Shown: piece by piece, positions 1 to 11,639 of the stretch
How the letters are laid out: the number at the start of each line of letters is the position of its first letter
Numbering within the stretch: the stretch's first letter is position 1
DNA from: Amblyomma americanum
Taxonomy: Eukaryota; Arthropoda; Arachnida; Ixodida; Ixodidae
NCBI RefSeq assembly: GCF_052857255.1
Contig: NW_027526505.1
Location: 610,501 to 674,500, forward strand
Direction: 5' to 3'
Length of the DNA: 64,000 bases
Translations under genes and position numbers: made by a program
Notes under the pieces: model-generated
What the model saw: the letters and a program-made list of their open reading frames with translations, nothing else
The model's database searches: none
What the model was told of the DNA's origin: nothing

Positions 1-1320
1 CAAAGAACGCTTATTCTGGCAAGTACAAACATTTGCTAACCTTATAGCCATCTATGCTCGGATCAGGCGTGCCGGGGTCAGGACAAGTCACAGCATTTCG
101 GCTGCAAAAGCTTTGGTAATCAAGACGTCCAAAATTAACCTGCAAAAATTGACATTGTTTTCTTCATACACTGATGTATACGGGGATTTATTTTTCCTTC
201 CTTGACACGCAGGTAAATAGCGAGCGGGCAGCTATAGGCCAATACCGGTCTGTGACGCTGAAGTTGAGAGATTCCAAAAGAAGTCACAAGAACATAGAGC
301 GAGAGGTCCCGTAGTACAGCACTGCAGATGGGACATCCCAGGAGAATACGTTTCAATACACAACTAATCAGAAATAATTTAACAATACAATCATTCTACA
401 CGAATTGTATTGTTAAGGAACACATTCAATAACTTACAAGGTACATGGTATAAAGTGAAAAGCCAACAAAATTATATCCAAGAAAAAGAATACAGAATAA
501 AGTGCAATTCACACTGCAGGATACCGTGATACCTCGGATAAAAAATAGTGCAATAAGAATGCCATATTAAGGAGGGAAAATTTTAATTTATACTTAACGA
601 AAATGTATTACTTTGCTTGATGTCCAAATTTAAAGAATTGCGTAAGCTATAAGCGGCAGAGTTGCTGCCAGCGGCTGGAATGACTGGGGGAAAATTTGGG
701 ATGAAAAGCAGGCTTAGCGCCCTTATGAATACATTGAGGCAAGAGATTTCAATGCAGTCTTCTGATTTCACATTGCCCCTATGCTGTCGTGCATTCGTGA
801 AGAATTACTAGCTAATCGTAGAACAAATTCTGAAAGTATTAAATGTCAGTCCAATGCCTATGAACTTGTAAAGCACCTACCAATGAAAATGACTCCAGGC
901 TGGGGATACGAAACAGGAGCGCGGCCCTTAGAAGCACAAGTAAGCATAACTTTCAGAAATACTTTTCTGATTCGAAGAGTACTAACGAAGGCGGCTGCTT
1001 GTTAACAGTCACCGACTGCTTTGAAGTGGGAAGTGAGAAAGCATGCGACATGATTTCGATGAAATCTCTGTAAAACGCCACGATAAATGCAGCCGGATAT
1101 ACCGCAAAAAAGCGCTGTATAAGCTGAGTGTCTGCCGGAATCGCGGAAGCCTCTCGTGCAGTCTAACGTGCTGCCGAGTGCGTTACATTTGCTGACTAGT
1201 ACAGCAGTTCAAACTATATTGCCTACGCAACAATACCTAAGAATCCGTTCTCAAGCGCCGTAGAAAGCGCACGAAAGCGAAGCTCGCACTGCACCTGACG
1301 GCGCCCCAGAAGACACACAC
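1..1320. other. No recognisable feature
   Basis: Only short, unrelated open frames occur on either strand, none with a motif I recognise, and no clear repeat structure is visible. I read this as unassigned intergenic sequence or repeats too decayed to recognise by eye. Confidence 0.4.
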
Positions 1321-1324
1321 ACTG

Positions 1325-1700
1325 TAAAAAAATGTTTTTGGAAAAAACCTGAAATTTTCTGGTAGCTGCCCTGCCAGAAAATGTCTGTAAACCTGTAAAG
1401 GTCTCTTTCCTGCTTTTCAGTTCTTCAGCTATTTTACAAAACTACTTTTTATTATTTATCGAAAATCCCTGTGAAATTTCTCTGCAGTGAATCAAATCTG
1501 TGATTTTCAAATTTTCCTTTCTCATTATTTACTGAAAGCTTGTAAAGTGTCGGTCAGGTTCACTTTTCTGTTTTAAGTTATTCTGTTATTTTACCGTCCC
1601 GTTTTCTATTATGTGCAGAAAATCTGTAAATATAAATTGAGTTTAGTTGTCTGTTTTTGGCTGCCCGTTAATTTACACAAATTTTTCGTTTTGGTTTGCA
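1325..1700. repeat. AT-rich degenerate repeat with recurring CTGTAAA/TTTTAC motifs
   Basis: The stretch repeatedly uses variants of CTGTAAA and TTTTAC, separated by T-rich filler ending in TTTTCTGT or TTTTCAGT. Two sub-blocks resemble each other at a spacing of roughly 160 bp: one begins near CCTGTAAAGGTCTC (about 1389) and one near CTTGTAAAGTGTCG (about 1538). No coding signal is present. It could be a decayed tandem satellite or the body of a non-autonomous element; I cannot define termini. Confidence 0.3.
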
Positions 1701-4700
1701 GAAAACACGTTTGAAATTAATGCAAAGTTCTATTTCCTGGTTGTTGCTTGTTTATTTCAAAGCTGTTTTTTCGCACAAAATATCACTTCTGTGCGAGCAT
1801 TTAAAGAAAGTGCACATAAAATTGCAAATTCGATCTTTACGTCCTTTACACCAATGAAAACGTGAGGTTCCATAACTCGCTGCTGGAACGAAGTTGCCTG
1901 TAGCTAACTTATCAATATCTAAATATGAACCGTTTACACAACACACCTATTTTCTTGGGTATACCCTGCAAAAAATTCTCTAGCTATAACGTAGACTCTG
2001 TACGTTTTAAAAATGGAACCATTTCTACTTTGGACGAAACGTAGGAAATGACCGCACTTCAGTCCAGTAATGAAGAAAACGTCCGTGTTGCTCCGTAGTC
2101 ATTGCAGGAGAAAAAACCTAAACATTCTGTTTTAGGGATCAAAACTTAACACGACAGAGCAGTTGACCCCATCGGCGTTGTGTGCCACCCAAACACACTA
2201 ATAACTTGCTTAAAAACAACAAAATAGAAGAGGCTCAAGATGTGACGCCACTTTTATATGACCAACTGTTTACCCGCGGACTATAAGCGTCACATGAGGT
2301 CCCATTTTCGATCTGTCTGGTTTACTATTAGCCAACAATGTCTGCAAACTAGCATGGCGAATGAGCATGTCCAATGAGATTAACCCCATGTACAAAGGCG
2401 AAGATCCGAAGAGGGGCGCTAATCGGATTAGACACAATTAACGCATAATGGTGTTTCAAGGTTGAGCGATTAGTACAAATTTTGAGCAACGTTAAATAAC
2501 AAAGACCATACTTTGCTATAAAGTTAGAAGATGAACCTTGACTTCATAACAAACTGTTTTCGCCAAGTTGCTAACCGCATGACAGGGTAGCGTTTAATAA
2601 AAAGGTTACTGCAACATTTGCTTTCTGTGAGAAATGTTCGCAATGAGGTCAGCAGTTGGAAAACATTTAGACACAGGCAACGGTTAGACACTTTCTCCAA
2701 ACTGAAAGTGAACACCAGCTGAAAACACATTGCAAACATGATGAAAGTGCACAGGTTGAAAGCGGAATTTATTCTGCCATTTGGTAAAGAAACGAACCAC
2801 GTACTGAGAAAACTGAACGCATGAACAAACAAATCTGTGAACGTAGTGAAATGTAGCAGGCACGTCTTTGCTAAACAACCATAAATAAAAAAGCTAACTC
2901 CTTCATGAATAACAAAAGCACAACAAAATATTGCTCATTGCATTGTTTAATTTAGTAGGTAACTATTGCCGCCCGTTCATGACTGTTCTTCCTGCAGATA
3001 AATGAAACGCCGCCAAAAAGCAGCGAGCAGCCATAATTGCTACAGTGACAAGAAAGATGTGCACTATCGATGCTGTTCCCCCATCTTGAGTAGGAAATAA
3101 TAGCAGTTTTTTCAGGAAATACTCTGAAAGCATAAATTTTATATCACTAATTTACTTGGCTTGCACTGGCACGACCCATCGTGTATTTGGCAGCTTTGAT
3201 AGTGCGCCAGCTGATAGCCAGAGAAGACTGTAGAACCTTGCTAACTTACAAAAGATCTATGCTTAGAAAGGAAAAGCTGACAAAAAAAATTAGCAGTTCC
3301 TTATTTGTGCCGTATTTTTTATGGTTCTAAGAATGTGCCTAAAATATGGCTTGAACATTCTTTTTTTCTGTCCAGTTACAAACTTTCTAGCCTGTGCTAG
3401 CATATTACTGCGATGTAAATAATGAAACATGCCAGCACTGTACAACATGCTGTAAGATTTACGAAATGCTTCCACTACAAGGTTACCGCATGCCTCTTGC
3501 ATGCGGTAAAATTTGTATCTACCAAACTAGCGAGTCTGTAAGGTGAGACACCAAGAGTTGGCAACTGGAGATAGGTTCTTCCCATGTAATTAGAGCGATT
3601 GAAGATGCTACTTTTTGATTGCAATTCAGTTTCTGAGTGTGGAAGGACCAGATATGAATGAGATCTATACACCAATTTTTAAAGCAACATCACAGTAAGC
3701 AAGGCGCCTTAGCTTTCCTTGTGTCCAAAAAAGAGTTTCTTTTTCCATGTTCTGTGTTCACATAACAGCTTGCATATGGTCATTTCAGCTTACTGGGAAG
3801 TGCTTTCCTCTGTTAAGCTACAGTTCTAGCTCGAGCCTCAGTCCTCTTCGCCTTCTTAAATTTTTTTGCTAGTGCTCACATTAAGTCGTGTGCAAACTGA
3901 CGCAGATCTCTACTTTTCTAGGTTTCCAACGGTCCCATCTTCTCCGCCTTCGTCGTGTTCATCACTGCTTCCGACGCCTTCCAAGTCTGCTGTGTATAAT
4001 CATATTAATTATTCTGCCCATTACAGATGTATTTTTGTTAGTCACCCACTTCTCTCTCTGACGCCGATCGGCCCTGAGAGTAAATAAGTTAAATGTTGTC
4101 TAATCTAGGTGTGAGCAACTACGCATTATGTTCAATTTATTTTACCATGTTGACCAGTAAAGAGTTGAGGGAAAAACGCTGATAAGTGGAGCTTGACATG
4201 CCTCTCACCCCTACATTGGAAAGCAGCAGGCACCAAGGCATACGGAACCACTAACGATAACGGAACATGCCAAGTGTGAAGTAGCTCATTAACGTTCCTC
4301 GTATTTATCATAGTGCATACTCGCTGCTCAGTAATATATTACCCCATTAGACATTCGGCAAGGAGAGTGTACAAAGATGTGTTTTGTTTGAACATGGCAC
4401 CAGAGTAAAATGACAATCATTAACCTTGTGCCGACACGGCAGCAAAGAAATTTCTGCCCAATAAATGCATTGCTTACAGTGCAACCAATAGGCAAGAATG
4501 GGCCGCCCTAGCCCGTATTTAGAAAATAACCTCAAAATAACAACGACATTTCAGAAGCTGCTCATTCCACCCACCGCCTCCCTTAAAAAATGAAAAAGGG
4601 TGCTTTCAGACGGTACGTTTGAACGATTCGGCAGTAATATTTGCGACAGTTCAGCTACGTACGAAATACAGATATAATTAACGCCAAAGCCTGCGGTGTA

Positions 4701-5340
4701 ACGTGAGGCGCCAGGGCGCGGGCACACAGTAGTCGTCTTAAGGTATCCGCTGGTGCCACGTCCTGAGGGCCGCTGCTCGACCAATACCACTCATGGCCAC
4801 GTTCACACCCAACAAGCTTGTAACTAACATCACACGTACAGGTGTTTATCGTGATGCAGCAGGAGCTCATCAGTACTGTTGGCCAGTGATGAATTTTTTG
4901 GCGTGATAAACGGAATCATACACCGAAACGCGTGTCGACTGTTCCTTGCCAGATTCTTGCAGTCCCACGAGGGAGAGCAGCTTCTCCATCGTCTTCAAGT
5001 CTCCTTTTTCGTGCCGGGTCACTGGCATTGTGACGCACATTCTGCATGATCGTTTTACAATGCATCGATACCACAAGGGACAGCAAGCAGTTGTACACTC
5101 CAATGCAGCGTTCGGGCCGCACACATGCACGCGCACTAACGACAATTCAGCGCGCAAGACGCACGCAGCGAACACGGAAGAACAAAAACCATCCCAAAGC
5201 ACCTGTTCACTCAACTCCACATTGCGCACGTGGTTACATTCCGACTGCGGGCTTGGCTAGCGCTTCGACTTCGCCATGGCTAGCCATGGCCAAGCTGCAC
5301 TGCAGCCCTGGTGGTAACGACGTTCATGCCACGAAAAGAA
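1701..5340. other. No recognisable feature
   Basis: Only short open frames without recognisable motifs are present on both strands. I found no LTR, SINE head, LINE tail or long tandem repeat here. Confidence 0.4.
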
Positions 5341-5349
5341 AAAAATTAA

Positions 5350-5398
5350 TATATCAAACCATTCCCCTTCGAGGTTCACCTTCGAATTGCTCGTAACA
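5350..5398 (+). mobile_element. Gypsy LTR 3' end, arm 1 (reads toward gag relic on + strand)
   Basis: The strand reads into GCTCGTAACA (ending about 5398), followed directly by TTTGGTGGAGGTGCGGGG, which looks like an LTR end followed by a primer-binding/leader stretch. The same boundary recurs inverted at 6088-6117, making a 30-bp exact inverted repeat (5379-5408 versus 6088-6117). The two boundaries therefore face each other across the gag relic, which is not the normal layout of an LTR element. Confidence 0.5.
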
Positions 5399-5399
5399 T

Positions 5400-6010
5400 T
5401 TGGTGGAGGTGCGGGGTAGGCTGCGTACGAGGCCTGCGAATAGCTCCAGCTTAACCCCTCGCATGAGATGGCGAAGCTTCTTCTCCTCCGTCATGTTGGG
5501 GTCAGCACGCTTGAATAGACGGGCCATTTCCTCGATGCACACACTTTCAATCGTGCGCGGATTTCAGGAGTGCAGCGCAGCTTCTGCCTTCTCCCGGTGG
5601 TCGGCGTTGTGAAATGTAGCCAGGAGATTCTGGTAAAACTTCACCCAGGTGGGAAAGGTAGTCTCGTGGTTTTCAAACCACGTCCGGGTAGACTCTTCCA
5701 GAGCAAAAGATACATTGTGGTGCTAGCGCTCGTCGCTCCAGCCGTTGTAGCGGGCGACCCGCTCGAAGGTCTCCAGCCAATCCTCAGCGTCTTCGAACAC
5801 CTCACCTCACCGTGAAATGATGGCGGTGTTCGCGGTGGGCGCCAAATGATCGGCGCCAGGGGTCGGCTGTACTCAATAGGCTAGGCCACGCCGGCGCCGG
5901 TGACCCGGTGCCAGTGGCCACGTCAGTTGTACTGGGTGCCCGAGGCTGCGTTGTTCTTGTGCGCGGAGCAAGGGGCCCAAATTCAGGCGACTCTACGTGG
6001 ATACGGCGGA
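5400..6010 (-). pseudogene. Ty3/gypsy gag relic
   Basis: Read on the minus strand from about 6010 to 5400 this encodes a gypsy Gag N-terminal half. A proline-rich leader is followed by the core with EDAEDWLETFERVARYNGW (about 5795-5738), then a TWFENHETTFPTW stretch and ARLFKRADPNMTEEKK with HLMRGVK near 5510-5440. These are typical of the gag (retrotrans_gag) domain of arthropod gypsy elements. In-frame TAG (about 5724) and TGA (about 5570) codons break it. It stops at about 5410, where sequence of the opposite LTR boundary begins, so zinc knuckle, protease and pol are absent. Confidence 0.75.
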
Positions 6011-6084
6011 TGAGTCGCTGTTGTAGAGGTGTGAGCTCTGTAGTGATGCTGTGAGGAGAGCGTAGACGGGATGCGTACCCAGCA

Positions 6085-6160
6085 CTGCTCCACCAAATGT
6101 TACGAGCAATTCGAAGGAAAACCTCCGGAGAAGATACTTAAAACTGCGGCGATTGTTGTT
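6085..6160 (-). mobile_element. Gypsy LTR 3' end plus leader, arm 2, cut by I-like LINE
   Basis: On the minus strand the LTR ends ...GCTCGTAACA at 6098, followed by TTTGGTGGAGCAGTGCTGGG as primer-site/leader that flows into the gag relic. This is the correctly oriented 5' LTR of that relic. Upstream, the LTR is interrupted at about 6160 by the 3' end of the I-like LINE, so the LINE appears to have inserted into this LTR. Confidence 0.5.
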
Positions 6161-6244
6161 GGTGTAAGCCTATCAAAAGATGGCACATACCCACACGGGG
6201 GGATCGGCCAAGTATCGGGCGGCAATTCACCTGAACACAGTTAA

Positions 6245-6414
6245 TAAAAAGGAAAAGCACGTGGGAGCGCAACACAGGTGAATTCTTCCTCATGAACAGA
6301 AAAGGGACAGGAATTTTGATTTCAAAATTATAAGAATAATAATAAAGAGAGGGATTAAATAATAATTATTAAGTCAAAATGTAATATTTGATAGAAAAGA
6401 AAAGTTTGGAACAC
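6245..6414 (-). other. 3' UTR of the I-like LINE
   Basis: A/T-rich non-coding sequence follows the ORF2 stop on the minus strand and leads into the terminal ~75 bp shared with 11428-11502. No open frame or additional motif is present. Confidence 0.6.
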
Positions 6415-7518
6415 TTAGCAAGGCAGTCGGTGAGATTCTATCAGGAAATTTAGAACAGCGGTACAAACAGATCTCTGGCTCAAGCCAAATGTGGTGGCGC
6501 CAAATGATAGCAAGAGCGAGCTGCTCAAACTAAGGCCAAGATGCTGCAAGGGCTCCTTCAGCAACCTTTTTCTCAGAGAGTTGAATCGGCGACAATACAG
6601 CCAAAAATGTTCTATAGATTCAGGCTCACGGCAAAATGCACGAAGGGGATAGAGCGCCAAACCCGACTTGTGTAAATAGAAATTTAAAGGGGGGATGCGG
6701 CAGCGCAGCCTCGTAATTGATACTTCAAGGTGCCGAGAGCAACAAATTTTCCTGTTCCAATAATATTCAAGGTGCTCATAATCCGCCGTTGTCAAAAGAG
6801 TTGTGTCTTGCGTGCTTAAAAACTCACGTCGCCGAAATCTAGATGCTGCAATATAGGCTGTAGCCGGGATGATTGGCAACACGGGGCCACTGAGGGAAGC
6901 CTTTGCGATATTGTCTGCAATCTCATTTACTGTCACACGGCTGTGACCGGGAACCCATACTAAATGAACAATGCTCAAATGCGGAGGAAGTAGGGATAAG
7001 AAAGTGGTTAAAATAGGACCGTCAACCTGTGTAGCTAGGGACGAGCACAAAAGTAAAGAATCAGTAATTACTGCAACTGCTGTAATAGAGGAGTCTAGCT
7101 TGCGTAGAGCAAGTACAACTGCTAGAAACTCTGCTTGAAAAATAGGGGTGAAATCTGGACGGTGCAGTGAAAAGGACCAGTCTAAATGCGAGCAAAATAT
7201 TCCCACACCTGCTTTTTCATTGCATTGCGATGCGTCAGTGGCAATTGCTATATCTGTAGGTAGGGTCCTCAGATGATCTTCTAGTAGACCATTTAGAATA
7301 CTCGGTGGCAAAAGCTTTGCATTTTTTGGGAATATGTCGTCGAAAACAATGTGGATAGCGGGCCCATTGCGAAGCGCAGGAAGGATATCATCTAAAGGCT
7401 GAAGTAATCTTTGCACAAACACTACCTGAGGGGAATTGAAACGAGACCAGAGGACACCAAAAAAAGGAGTTCGGCTGACAACAGAAAATGCTTTGGGAAC
7501 GGTGGAAATGGAATTCAT
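6415..7518 (-). pseudogene. I-like LINE ORF2, RNase H and C-terminal part
   Basis: This open segment carries an RNase H domain with its acidic residues recognisable: IAIATDAS (first Asp), QAEFLAVVLAL (Glu), VITDSLLL (second Asp), and VWVPGHSRVTVNEIAD with the last Asp. The domain degrades the RNA strand during reverse transcription in I-group LINEs. After it comes a Cys/His region (IEHFWLYCRRF) typical of the LINE C-terminus. The N-terminal ~60 residues overlap the thumb region read in another frame (7388-7975), so a frameshift lies near 7400-7500. The stop at 6415 is probably the natural ORF2 end. Confidence 0.85.
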
Positions 7519-8582
7519 AGATCCTGAGGTAAGTTTGCACAGTTAAAAATTGAAGTCGTGATAAGAGAGGCGGAATGCGGCCTTCAAGGTACAGCACATT
7601 GGTAGCCACAAGTTTTGGAAGGCCGAGGCACATGCGAAGTGCTTCCCTCTGTAAAAGAACGAGAGGACAAAGTTTATATGTAGCCGAGCCTGAAAACAAC
7701 ACTGATCCAAATTCTAAAATTGGCCTGAAATACATTATGTAGATCATTAATAGCGCATCTCTGTACATGCCGTACCGGTGATGACATAATCTTCGTAACA
7801 TGCCCACGACACGAGCCCCTTTCGCCGCGACATGGTAAATGTGAGGTCGCCAGTTGAGTTTGTTGTCATAAATGACCCGTAGATATTTTAGGGATTGAAC
7901 CTGTGGTATTATTTTTAACTGGAAAGTGAGAGAGACCACTACAGGAGTGTATATAGGGAAACAAGGGTTGCGCACTTGCCAACATTTACCTTCAGGTGTA
8001 ATGCGTTCAACCAGTGCTCAAGTTTATTCAAATATGACTGCAACAGACCGTAGAGGGAATGTATATCCGGCGCAGAAGCAAAAAACGCAATATCGTCCGC
8101 ATAGTCGTAAGTGCGTACATGGCGGTGGAGAGGAATTGAGTTCAACAGAATATTAAAGAGCACAGAAGAAAGAACAGCTGCTTGCGGTACACCTCGCGTT
8201 TCTCTGTGCCTCTCTGAATGAATACCATTATAGACGCAAAAGAATTCCCTGTTATAAAGAAATGCAGATATCTATGCAACTATAGAATCTGGAATGTGAA
8301 GAGACTGCAGCCTATGTATCAGGATGGATTGTTCTACACGGTCGTAAGCTTTGGCGACGTCTAACGTAACCAAAGCCGCGGCAGGCGTTGACGACAAGCA
8401 AGGAGAATTCTGCTCTCAAGATCAGCATGTACATTCCATATCGAACACCTTGGCCGGAAACCGAGTTGGCACGGCCTTCGTATAGTTTTACGGTTCACAA
8501 TGACTGACACCCAATTTTGTAACACCCTTTCTATCAACTTTACCACGTTTGATGTTAAAGAAATTTGCCTAATATTATCCAA
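7388..8582 (-). pseudogene. I-like LINE ORF2, reverse transcriptase relic
   Basis: Minus-strand frames together cover the RT. RQISLTSNVVKLIERV (about 8570-8520) corresponds to the RPISL motif. The catalytic YADD box lies in TYDYADDIAFFAS (about 8105). The thumb follows in 7975-7388 with SLKYLRVIYDNKLNW and the FRPILEFG stretch. RT copies the element RNA at the target site. The frames are separated by several stops and frameshifts between 8360 and 8160, so no functional enzyme is encoded. Upstream, 8740-9136 holds the RT N-terminal linker (GPDGVTTKML-type sequence near 8745), also broken. Confidence 0.85.
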
Positions 8583-9135
8583 TTCATAGCCTCCACCCTG
8601 TTTTTAAATTAAAGGGATCACCTTGGACAGCTTTCACTCAGAAGGTATTCAAGCGTGTTTGAGAGAGTAGTTTATTAGGTGCAATAAAGAGTTGGGAGAC
8701 TCTTCAAAGAGAATCTTGAGCATCTTTGTAGTAACACCATCAGGACCAGGTGCAGCAGCTGACAATCTCTAGACAACTTGTGAAAGCTCTCATAGATTTA
8801 CTTGAGGCATTATCATTTGAAACGACTGGTGCAAACAACATTGGGCGCAAAGGTAGTAAAGACAAGAACCGCTTTTGCAGGCCTGTGGCAATTAATTCAA
8901 CCGCCCGGATAGCTTCTTCAGGAGACATAACTAATGACAGAAAATTATGAGAGGACATGAGCTGTTTTCTAGACCGTAGAAAACCGAATAGTGCACGTCG
9001 GTTGCCCGCCTTTGAAAGATAATCGAAGTGTTCTGAGTCATATTTTCCCTTCGCGCGAGAAACTGTGGGTTTATAGGTGCCTGCAATAAATTTATAATCA
9101 CTCCAGTTATTGGGGCATTGGTTATGAAGCTTTTT

Positions 9136-10020
9136 CTATGCTGCCTTCCTCCGCCTGTAATCTCTTGTACAGTCCGCATTCCACCAGTTTGAAGAATTCC
9201 CTTTAGTTATCCACACTAGGAACTCCGACTTTTTATGGCTTTCCTCTATAGCCAGACATATGCTTGCTGACTCGTGGGCCTCGGTGATGTTAGACACTGA
9301 AGCAAGGGCAGAGCGAAACGCCGTCTGAAATCTGTCATAATTTACATGTGACCGCAACTGGGAAGACGCCGGAGTTACACGACATATGATATCAAAATGA
9401 ATAGGTATATGGTCACTTGAGGTGCCGCTATCAACAGTCGACCAATTCGTTACGCCAATTCTAAGACTAATGAACGTGAGATCTAAAACAGATTGAGTGT
9501 GTGAACGAAGATAAGTGGCCGAACCTGAATTTAAGCACATCAGGTTGTGATCAGAAACCCAGTCCCAAAGGCGCTTGCCGCATGTATTAGTCCTAAAACC
9601 CCATGACACATGGTGAGAATTGAAGTCCGCAGCCACGATAACTGGGTTTTTACAGTTAACGAGTAACAACTCCAGAGGTCTAACATCGTGGACTCCGTTG
9701 GGGAAATAACAATTTGCTATTGAAAATCGAGAACACCAAAGAAGTACAAAGTCTAGTGTAAAAATCTCGCAGTCAGGAGACATTTATTGAAAAGATACCA
9801 CAGCCCTGTGGCAAAAGTTTGAAGAGACTAAGGTTAGTAAACCCCCTCCTCTTGACCGGCGATCCAAGCAAAATAACAGTAATTTTTGATATGAAAATGT
9901 TTGTCTGTTGAAAGCCACGTTTCTTGCAGAAATATGACATCCGGATTAAGCTGCGTAGAAATGCAGTGTAAATCTGAGGAAGCTGAAGGAATAGAGCGAC
10001 AGTTTCACTGCAGAACTCGC
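9136..10020 (-). pseudogene. I-like LINE ORF2, APE endonuclease relic
   Basis: The apurinic-type endonuclease that nicks target DNA is visible on the minus strand. Its N-terminal part with NCRSIPSASSDLHC and IFLQETWLSTD (the catalytic Glu) lies about 9995-9895, in different frames from the rest. The main open part 9783-9136 has ADFNSHHVSWG (about 9640; family form GDFNAHH), LDLTFIS, and SDHIPIHFDI with the catalytic His. A stop lies just before 9783. The segment runs into the pre-RT linker near 9136. Confidence 0.85.
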
Positions 10021-10027
10021 AACGACG

Positions 10028-11357
10028 CTATGATTGCGAAAGCCTAGCAGCAGCAATTGCCTGCTCCAAAATGGTATCCTTGGGTTTGGTGCCAAGCTGC
10101 TGCTTCTTTGATTTGGGCTGGGTGCACAGAGAAGACAAGGAATGAGACATGGGGGACCCGCTGCGCTTAAGAAGCCGTGCATCAGACTCCACCATCTCGG
10201 AATCATCGATGATATCAACATCCCTCGAAGTACACAAGGTAGGTACAGCGGAAGGGGCAGAAGTTTGTTTCTGGGGCTGTGATGCTACTGGAATACATTG
10301 ACCGGATAAGAGGAGAAGGAATTGCTGTCGAAAGAGGTGCCAAACCGGCCTGCACGGCATGTGTAAGATGAGACGCTAGAACGTTTGTAAGGCACTCCGA
10401 CACACTTGCGAGAATCTTTTCTACCATATTTGACATGGAAGCCTCCACAGCAGCCGCAATTGCCTGGGACAGCGTTGAGTCTAACATGACACCTTGCCGA
10501 GCGGTCACACCGGCATAACCGTGGGCACATTCTTTGACCTCTGAAATAGCGTCACGGCGCGAACAGCGGTTTCTTTTAATTATCTCCAGAATTTGGATTT
10601 CCTGAGCTCGAGAGGGACAATTTGAGTAGTTTGCAGAGTGGGCACCACCGCAAAGGCAACACTTCTCATTCTTCTCAGTGCAGGTGCTCGTTGAATGACC
10701 ATGCTCACAGTTGCAATACCTCAAGTTGGATTTGCAACCGCTGGCGCTATGTCCATAGCGCCAGCAGTTGTTACGCTGCCGAGGCCGAGATGACAACGGA
10801 TCTACTCGAACAATTAGAGGCCATGCCTTGATTTCAGTGGGGCAGGAAGTGCCGGCAAAGGTAGCAATCACAGATTCAGCGGGCATCCGCAAGTTGCTTA
10901 CATCCCGGCTACAGCGGTGCACAGCAACAACACCTGCAGCCGACAGAAGCTCAAGAGTCTCTGCCGGAGACAGGGAAGAGTCTACGCCTCGTACAATACC
11001 TTTCGTGCACTCCAGATGTGAAGGGATGAAGGAAATTACCCGAAGGGAAGCAAAGGATGAAGAGTTTAGCAAATCTCTTGCACAGGCGAGGTCTGGCGAT
11101 CTGCACAGAATCCCGCCGCGTCCAAGCTGGCGCACCTCTGAGATCGACCCATAATGAGAAATCGCCGACTGGAGAGCAGCCCGAACAGCACCAGGGTTGT
11201 TCATCTTGATTACAACACCATCCTTAGGCATCAGGGCGACAGGGATACTGCCGACACCACTGCGCAAAAAAGCTTCCAACGGCAGGAGATCAGGGGACAG
11301 AGAAGCCGACCAGAGGGAGCTCCCCTGGCCGGGAGACGCAGAGAGAAAAGACCACAA
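10028..11357 (-). pseudogene. I-like LINE ORF1 (nucleic-acid-binding protein with zinc knuckles)
   Basis: The 380-residue frame 11357-10215 starts MWSFLSAS and contains three Cys/His knuckles at residues ~198-260: NCWRYGHSASGC, CNCEHGHSTSTC and CCLCGGAHSANYSNC. This triple-knuckle block is typical of I-group ORF1, which binds the element RNA. The first knuckle has Arg (CGT) where Cys (TGT) is expected, and the second lacks a spacer residue. The C-terminus continues in another frame (10360-10028; MVESDARLLKRSGSPM), so a frameshift lies near 10290-10360. ORF2 begins immediately downstream. Confidence 0.85.
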
Positions 11358-11409
11358 CCAGCCGCCGGAAACTTAGCCGATCGATCCCAGCAGAGCACAG
11401 CTTCCAGAG

Positions 11410-11553
11410 TTGTTGTTGTTGTTGTTAGCCTATCAAAAGATGGCACATACCCACACTGGGTGATCGGCCAAGAATCGGGTGGCTATTCACCTGAACGCAG
11501 TTCCAGAGTTGTTGTTGTTGTTGTTGTTGACCTCACACAATGGCAAGCCAGAG
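11410..11553 (-). mobile_element. 5'-truncated LINE 3' end with two AAC tails
   Basis: On the minus strand a block ending GATAGGCT and an AAC array (11408-11427) nearly repeats the terminal ~75 bp of the I-like LINE at 6170-6243. A second AAC array lies at 11508-11530. The 11-bp word AGCTTCCAGAG is found on both sides (11399-11409 and 11554-11564), and a shorter TTCCAGAG follows the inner tail. This is consistent with a small truncated insertion with target-site duplication, possibly two events. Confidence 0.55.
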
Positions 11554-11639
11554 AGCTTCCAGAGGTCCGAGCGCGAGAGCGAGAGAGAACCATCTTCTTG
11601 CTCTACAAATGCAGGCGCTTCTACATCATCTACAGTGGC

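Larger units (their letters stand above)
6160..11403 (-). mobile_element. I-like LINE (non-LTR retrotransposon), nearly full length, decayed
   Basis: On the minus strand the order is short 5' UTR, ORF1 with zinc knuckles (11357-10028), ORF2 with APE endonuclease, reverse transcriptase and RNase H (about 10020-6415), a 3' UTR, and a 3' end GATAGGC followed by an AAC-rich tail near 6160-6175. ORF2 carrying both APE and RNase H together with a CCHC ORF1 is the layout of the I group. Many frameshifts and stops make it inactive. The terminal ~75 bp (6170-6243) recur at 11428-11502, just upstream of the 5' end, suggesting head-to-tail neighbouring insertions of one family. The 3' end lies in a gypsy LTR. 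Confidence 0.85.
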
